Assembly: GCF_900107095.1 (NCBI RefSeq)
Contig: NZ_FNOR01000005.1
Coordinates: 124,001-188,000, forward strand
Direction: 5' to 3'
DNA length: 64,000 nt
Source of the DNA: Collimonas sp. OK242
Lineage (GTDB): Bacteria; Pseudomonadota; Gammaproteobacteria; Burkholderiales; Burkholderiaceae_D
A model generated the notes under the pieces. It had not been told where the DNA came from and did not search any database. It worked only from the letters and a program-made list of their open reading frames with translations. Below are positions 61,001-64,000 of the stretch, in pieces (the first letter of the stretch is position 1; each line of letters starts with the position of its first letter). The position numbers were made by a program, and so were the translations under genes.

Positions 61001-62317
61001 ATGAGTATGGTGGAAGTCAAAGTCCCGGATATCGGCGACGTCAGTGAAGTTGAAGTCATTGAATTGATGGTCAAGGTCGGCGACACGGTAAAGGTGGATC
61101 AATCGCTGATCACGGTCGAATCCGACAAGGCCAGCATGGAAATCCCGTCCAGTCATGCGGGCGTGATCAAGGAATTGAAAGTCAAGCTGGGCGACAAGGT
61201 CAAGGAAGGCACTTTGGTGCTGGTACTGGAAGCCGATGCGGTTGCAGCTGCACCGGCGCCAGCCAGTGCTCCGGCTGCCGCGCCAGCAGCTCCGGCCCCG
61301 GCCGCGGCGGAAAACAAACCGGCTCCGGTCGCTGCAGCAGCTCCGGCAGTATCGGCAGCGCCGGTTCACGCCAGCGGCAGCATCCCGCATGCGTCGCCAT
61401 CGGTGCGCAAATTTGCGCGTGAGCTGGGCGTTGACCTGAGCCGCGTTGCCGGCACCGGCATCAAGGCTCGCATCACCCATGAAGATGTACAGAATTACGT
61501 CAAGGGTGTGATGTCGGGTGCGGCCAGCGCTAGCCCCGCCGCTTCAGCCGGCAAGGGCGGCAGCGGTGTCGGCCTGGACCTGCTGGCATGGCCGTCGCTG
61601 GATTTCAGCAAGCAAGGCCCAACCGAGTTGCTGCCCTTGTCGCGCATCAAAAAGCTCAGCGGTCCGAACTTGCATCGCAACTGGGTCATGATCCCGCACG
61701 TCACGCAATTCGACGAAGCCGATATCACCGAGCTGGAAGAATTCCGCAAGCAAGCCAATGACAGTTTCGCCAAGGCCAAGTCGCCGGTCAAGCTGACCAT
61801 GCTGGCCTTCGTGATCAAGGCCAGCGTCGCTGCGCTGAAGAAATTCCCGGCGTTCAACTCCTCGCTCGACGGCAAGGGTGAAAACCTGATCCTCAAGCAG
61901 TACTACAACATCGGCTTTGCCGCCGACACGCCGAACGGCCTGGTAGTACCGGTGATCAAGGATGCCGACAAAAAGGGCATCAGCCAGATCGCCCTGGAAA
62001 TGGGCGAATTGTCTGCCCAGGCCCGCGACGGCAAGCTGAAGCCGGCCGACATGCAAGGCGCAACCTTCACGATTTCTTCGCTGGGCGGTATCGGCGGTAC
62101 GGCATTCACGCCGATCATCAATGCCCCTGAAGTGGCGATCCTGGGCTTGTCGAAAGCGTCGATGAAACCGGTCTGGGACGGCAAGCAATTCGTGCCGCGC
62201 CTGATGATGCCTACCTCCTTGTCTTACGATCATCGCGTGGTCGACGGCGCCATGGGTGCGCGCTTTAGCGTCTATCTGGCTGAAGTGCTGGCCGACATGC
62301 GCAAGACATTGTTGTGA
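61001..62317 (+). CDS. aceF: Dihydrolipoyllysine acetyltransferase E2 of pyruvate dehydrogenase
   Basis: E2 transfers the acetyl group from its lipoyl arm to CoA and forms the complex core. The 438-residue protein has one lipoyl domain (residues 1-78, lipoyl Lys in [11 protein letters not shown]) and an Ala/Pro linker. A peripheral-subunit-binding domain follows (SPSVRKFARELGVDLSRVAG, about 130-165). The catalytic domain ends in SLSYDHRVVDGAMG with the HxxxD motif. Many related E2 proteins have two or three lipoyl domains, so a single one is at the low end. The lipoyl segment is very similar to those of the downstream lpdA. Confidence 0.96.
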   Translation: MSMVEVKVPDIGDVSEVEVIELMVKVGDTVKVDQSLITVESDKASMEIPSSHAGVIKELKVKLGDKVKEGTLVLVLEADAVAAAPAPASAPAAAPAAPAPAAAENKPAPVAAAAPAVSAAPVHASGSIPHASPSVRKFARELGVDLSRVAGTGIKARITHEDVQNYVKGVMSGAASASPAASAGKGGSGVGLDLLAWPSLDFSKQGPTELLPLSRIKKLSGPNLHRNWVMIPHVTQFDEADITELEEFRKQANDSFAKAKSPVKLTMLAFVIKASVAALKKFPAFNSSLDGKGENLILKQYYNIGFAADTPNGLVVPVIKDADKKGISQIALEMGELSAQARDGKLKPADMQGATFTISSLGGIGGTAFTPIINAPEVAILGLSKASMKPVWDGKQFVPRLMMPTSLSYDHRVVDGAMGARFSVYLAEVLADMRKTLL

Positions 62318-62397
62318 TGCCGGGCGGCGCACAATGAAAGCCGGTTCTTTCATTTTGCGTCGCTTGCGGTCATTTGGCATACCGATGGAGAGCAACT

Positions 62398-62967
62398 ATG
62401 ACTACCTGTGTTGTCGTCAAAAAAAATGGGCAAATCGCGATTGCGTCTGATTCGCTGGTGACATTCGGCGATACCCGTTTGTCGCATGCTTATGAGGTCA
62501 ACAACAAGATATTCCAGGTTGGCGAATCGTATATCACCTTGGCCGGCACCGCGGCTCATTTCCCGGTGATGCGCAAGCTGCTGACTGGCATGGGAGAGGA
62601 CTGCAAGCTGAATACGCGCGATGAGGTATTTGAAACCTTTTCCAAGGTGCACACCATCCTCAAGGATCAGTATTTCCTGAATACCAAAGAGGATGAAGAC
62701 GATCCCTACGAGTCATCGCAGATTACCGCCTTGATTGCCAATCCTTGCGGCATTTTCGGGGTGTACTCCTATCGCGAAGTGTTCAGTTTCGATCGTTTCT
62801 GGGGCATAGGCAGCGGCCGCAATTTTGCCTTGGGCGCGATGTATGCAGTCTACGATCAGGATGTCAGCGCACAGCGTATCGCCGAAGTCGGGATTCATGC
62901 CGGCGTTGAATTCGATAAGAGCTCTGCCACCCCGATGCGCATTCACAGTTTTGCAATGAAATCCTAG
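62398..62967 (+). CDS. Ntn-hydrolase (proteasome-fold) protein in the pdh operon
   Basis: The 189-residue protein reads M-TTCVVVKKNGQIAIASDSL after a GGAG ribosome-binding site, so removal of Met would expose Thr as in HslV and proteasome beta subunits. NNKIFQVGESYITLAGTAAH is the second conserved strand pair. It lies between aceF and lpdA on the same strand with short spacers, so it is probably co-expressed with the dehydrogenase complex. A proteolytic or amidase role is inferred from fold signatures only; no partner ATPase is nearby. Confidence 0.78.
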   Translation: MTTCVVVKKNGQIAIASDSLVTFGDTRLSHAYEVNNKIFQVGESYITLAGTAAHFPVMRKLLTGMGEDCKLNTRDEVFETFSKVHTILKDQYFLNTKEDEDDPYESSQITALIANPCGIFGVYSYREVFSFDRFWGIGSGRNFALGAMYAVYDQDVSAQRIAEVGIHAGVEFDKSSATPMRIHSFAMKS

Positions 62968-63044
62968 GCGGCGCACAGCACGCAGCATCACACTACATCA
63001 CACATTTTTTCTCCTGACGGAGGAACGAGCATGGAGCAAACGCT

Positions 63045-64000
63045 ATGAGTATGGTTGAAGTCAAGGTCCCCGATATCGGCGACGTCAAAGAAGTAGAAGT
63101 CATTGAACTGCTGGTCAAGGTGGGCGATGCCGTCAAGGTCGATCAATCGCTGATCACGGTGGAATCGGACAAGGCCAGCATGGAGATTCCTTCGAGCCAG
63201 GCCGGCGTCATCAAGGAAATCAAGGTCAAGGTCGGCGACAAGGTGAGCGAAGGCTCGCTGGTTCTGGTGCTGGAGGCCGCCGGCGCTGCCGCTGCGCCCG
63301 CTGCTGCACCGGCCGCGGCGCCAGCTGCCGCCGCTCCGGCTGCAGCAATCGCACCTGCTGCGCCTGCCGCGGCGACCGGCGCCGTCAGCACGATCGAAAT
63401 CAAAGTGCCGGATATCGGCGATGTCAAGGAAGTCGACGTCATCGAGTTGATGGTCAAGGTGGGCGACAGCGTCAAGGTCGACCAGTCGCTGATTACCGTC
63501 GAATCGGACAAGGCCAGCATGGAAATTCCATCGAGCCAGGCCGGTACGATCAAGGAAATCAAGGTCAAGGTCGGCGACAAGGTTAGCGAAGGGTCGCTGA
63601 TCGTGTTACTGGAGACCGCAGCTGCAGCGACTGCCGCAGCTCCTGTTACTTCCGCCGCAGCTGCTCCGGCAGCAGCGCCTGCTGTCGCCGCTCCCGCCGC
63701 CGTCAGTTTCGCCGGCAAGGTCGATATCGAGTGCGACACCATGGTGCTCGGTGCCGGTCCTGGCGGTTATACCGCAGCATTCCGCGCCGCCGATCTGGGG
63801 CAAAGCGTGGTGATGATCGAGCGCTATCCTAGCCTCGGCGGGGTTTGCCTGAACGTCGGATGTATTCCGTCCAAGGCGCTCTTGCATGCGGCCAAGGTGA
63901 TTACCGAAGCGGAAGAAATGGCGCATTTCGGCGTCAAGATGTCGGCGCCGGAAATCGATATCGACGCCTTGCGCGGCTGGAAGGAAAGCGTCATCAAGAA
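63045..64000 (+). CDS. lpdA: Dihydrolipoyl dehydrogenase E3 with two N-terminal lipoyl domains (5' part)
   Basis: E3 reoxidises dihydrolipoyl groups with FAD and NAD+. The gene runs off the window; about 318 residues are visible. Two lipoyl domains (about residues 1-78 and 113-190), each with the [15 protein letters not shown] lipoyl-lysine segment, are joined by Ala/Pro linkers. The FAD domain follows, with [17 protein letters not shown] and the redox disulphide in [17 protein letters not shown]. The two lipoyl modules are nearly identical in protein and close in DNA, indicating a recent tandem duplication. E3 enzymes of this group usually have one. AGGAACGAG lies upstream. Confidence 0.95.
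   Translation, partial: MSMVEVKVPDIGDVKEVEVIELLVKVGDAVKVDQSLITVESDKASMEIPSSQAGVIKEIKVKVGDKVSEGSLVLVLEAAGAAAAPAAAPAAAPAAAAPAAAIAPAAPAAATGAVSTIEIKVPDIGDVKEVDVIELMVKVGDSVKVDQSLITVESDKASMEIPSSQAGTIKEIKVKVGDKVSEGSLIVLLETAAAATAAAPVTSAAAAPAAAPAVAAPAAVSFAGKVDIECDTMVLGAGPGGYTAAFRAADLGQSVVMIERYPSLGGVCLNVGCIPSKALLHAAKVITEAEEMAHFGVKMSAPEIDIDALRGWKESVIK

Noticed and set aside
63143-63742. 199-codon Ala/Ser/Thr-rich frame opposite lpdA
   Set aside because: Low-complexity antisense of the lipoyl domains and Ala/Pro linkers.
1-64000. CRISPR arrays and rRNA genes
   Set aside because: No regularly spaced direct repeats with unique spacers and no rRNA sequence were seen; the 14-bp and 10-bp arrays have no spacers.

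Overview
The window reads as chromosome of a betaproteobacterium of the Burkholderiales, most likely Oxalobacteraceae (Collimonas or Herminiimonas type). This is inferred from gene order and protein style: a miaB-phoH-ybeY-corC-lnt block beside glyQ-glyS-gmhB-plsC, a homodimeric pyruvate dehydrogenase E1 followed by E2 and a lipoyl-bearing E3, and moderately high GC with strong housekeeping codon bias. No database search was possible, so the genus is a guess.

Layout. 1-1.5 kb: end of pdxA and rsmA (+). 1.5-16 kb: a long minus-strand housekeeping block read from right to left (unknown exported protein, miaB, phoH, ybeY, then a cytochrome b / molybdoprotein / MXKDX-repeat insert, corC, lnt, glyQ, glyS, gmhB, plsC, a YgjP-type metalloprotease, gloA). 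16.4-24.6 kb: a plus-strand minor-pilin operon for type IV pili (pilE-like, fimT/gspH, pilV, pilW, pilX, pilY1) ending in a TonB-C-like gene.

24.77-46.26 kb: a 21.4-kb genomic island inserted in the 3' half of an elongator tRNA-Met(CAU) gene. It is bounded by a perfect 48-bp direct repeat, one copy of which lies inside the intact tRNA gene. The left part looks like a phage satellite: tyrosine integrase, excisionase/AlpA-like HTH protein, small phage-type genes, a Spo11/TopoVI-A-like TOPRIM protein, a Lar-type zinc protein, a frameshifted replication-type winged-helix gene with palindromic iterons, a PIN-domain protein and a lone small terminase subunit, with no large terminase or structural genes. 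The middle is a patchwork: an IS remnant, a proteasome-fold (Ntn) hydrolase coupled to a small protein, a serine resolvase and two unrecognised genes. The right part is a type I restriction-modification operon (hsdM-hsdS-hsdR) with a YgjP-type metalloprotease and a gamma-glutamylcyclotransferase-like gene behind it.

46.3-57.7 kb: core genes again (tRNA-Met, miaA, mutL, DedA protein, amiC, tsaE, queG, AEC transporter, ogt, xerD, ybaK, plsY). 58-64 kb: the pyruvate dehydrogenase operon, aceE, aceF, a second Ntn-hydrolase gene and the start of lpdA, which carries two lipoyl domains and runs off the window.

The points most worth following are the satellite-like island with its restriction cargo and unusual replication/recombination genes; its three kinds of internal repeat (arm-site-like repeats, a 10-bp phased array, palindromic iterons); the swap of the tRNA terminator caused by insertion; the Met/Lys-rich periplasmic protein beside a Tat-exported molybdoenzyme; and several unexplained inverted or tandem repeats in the core genome.
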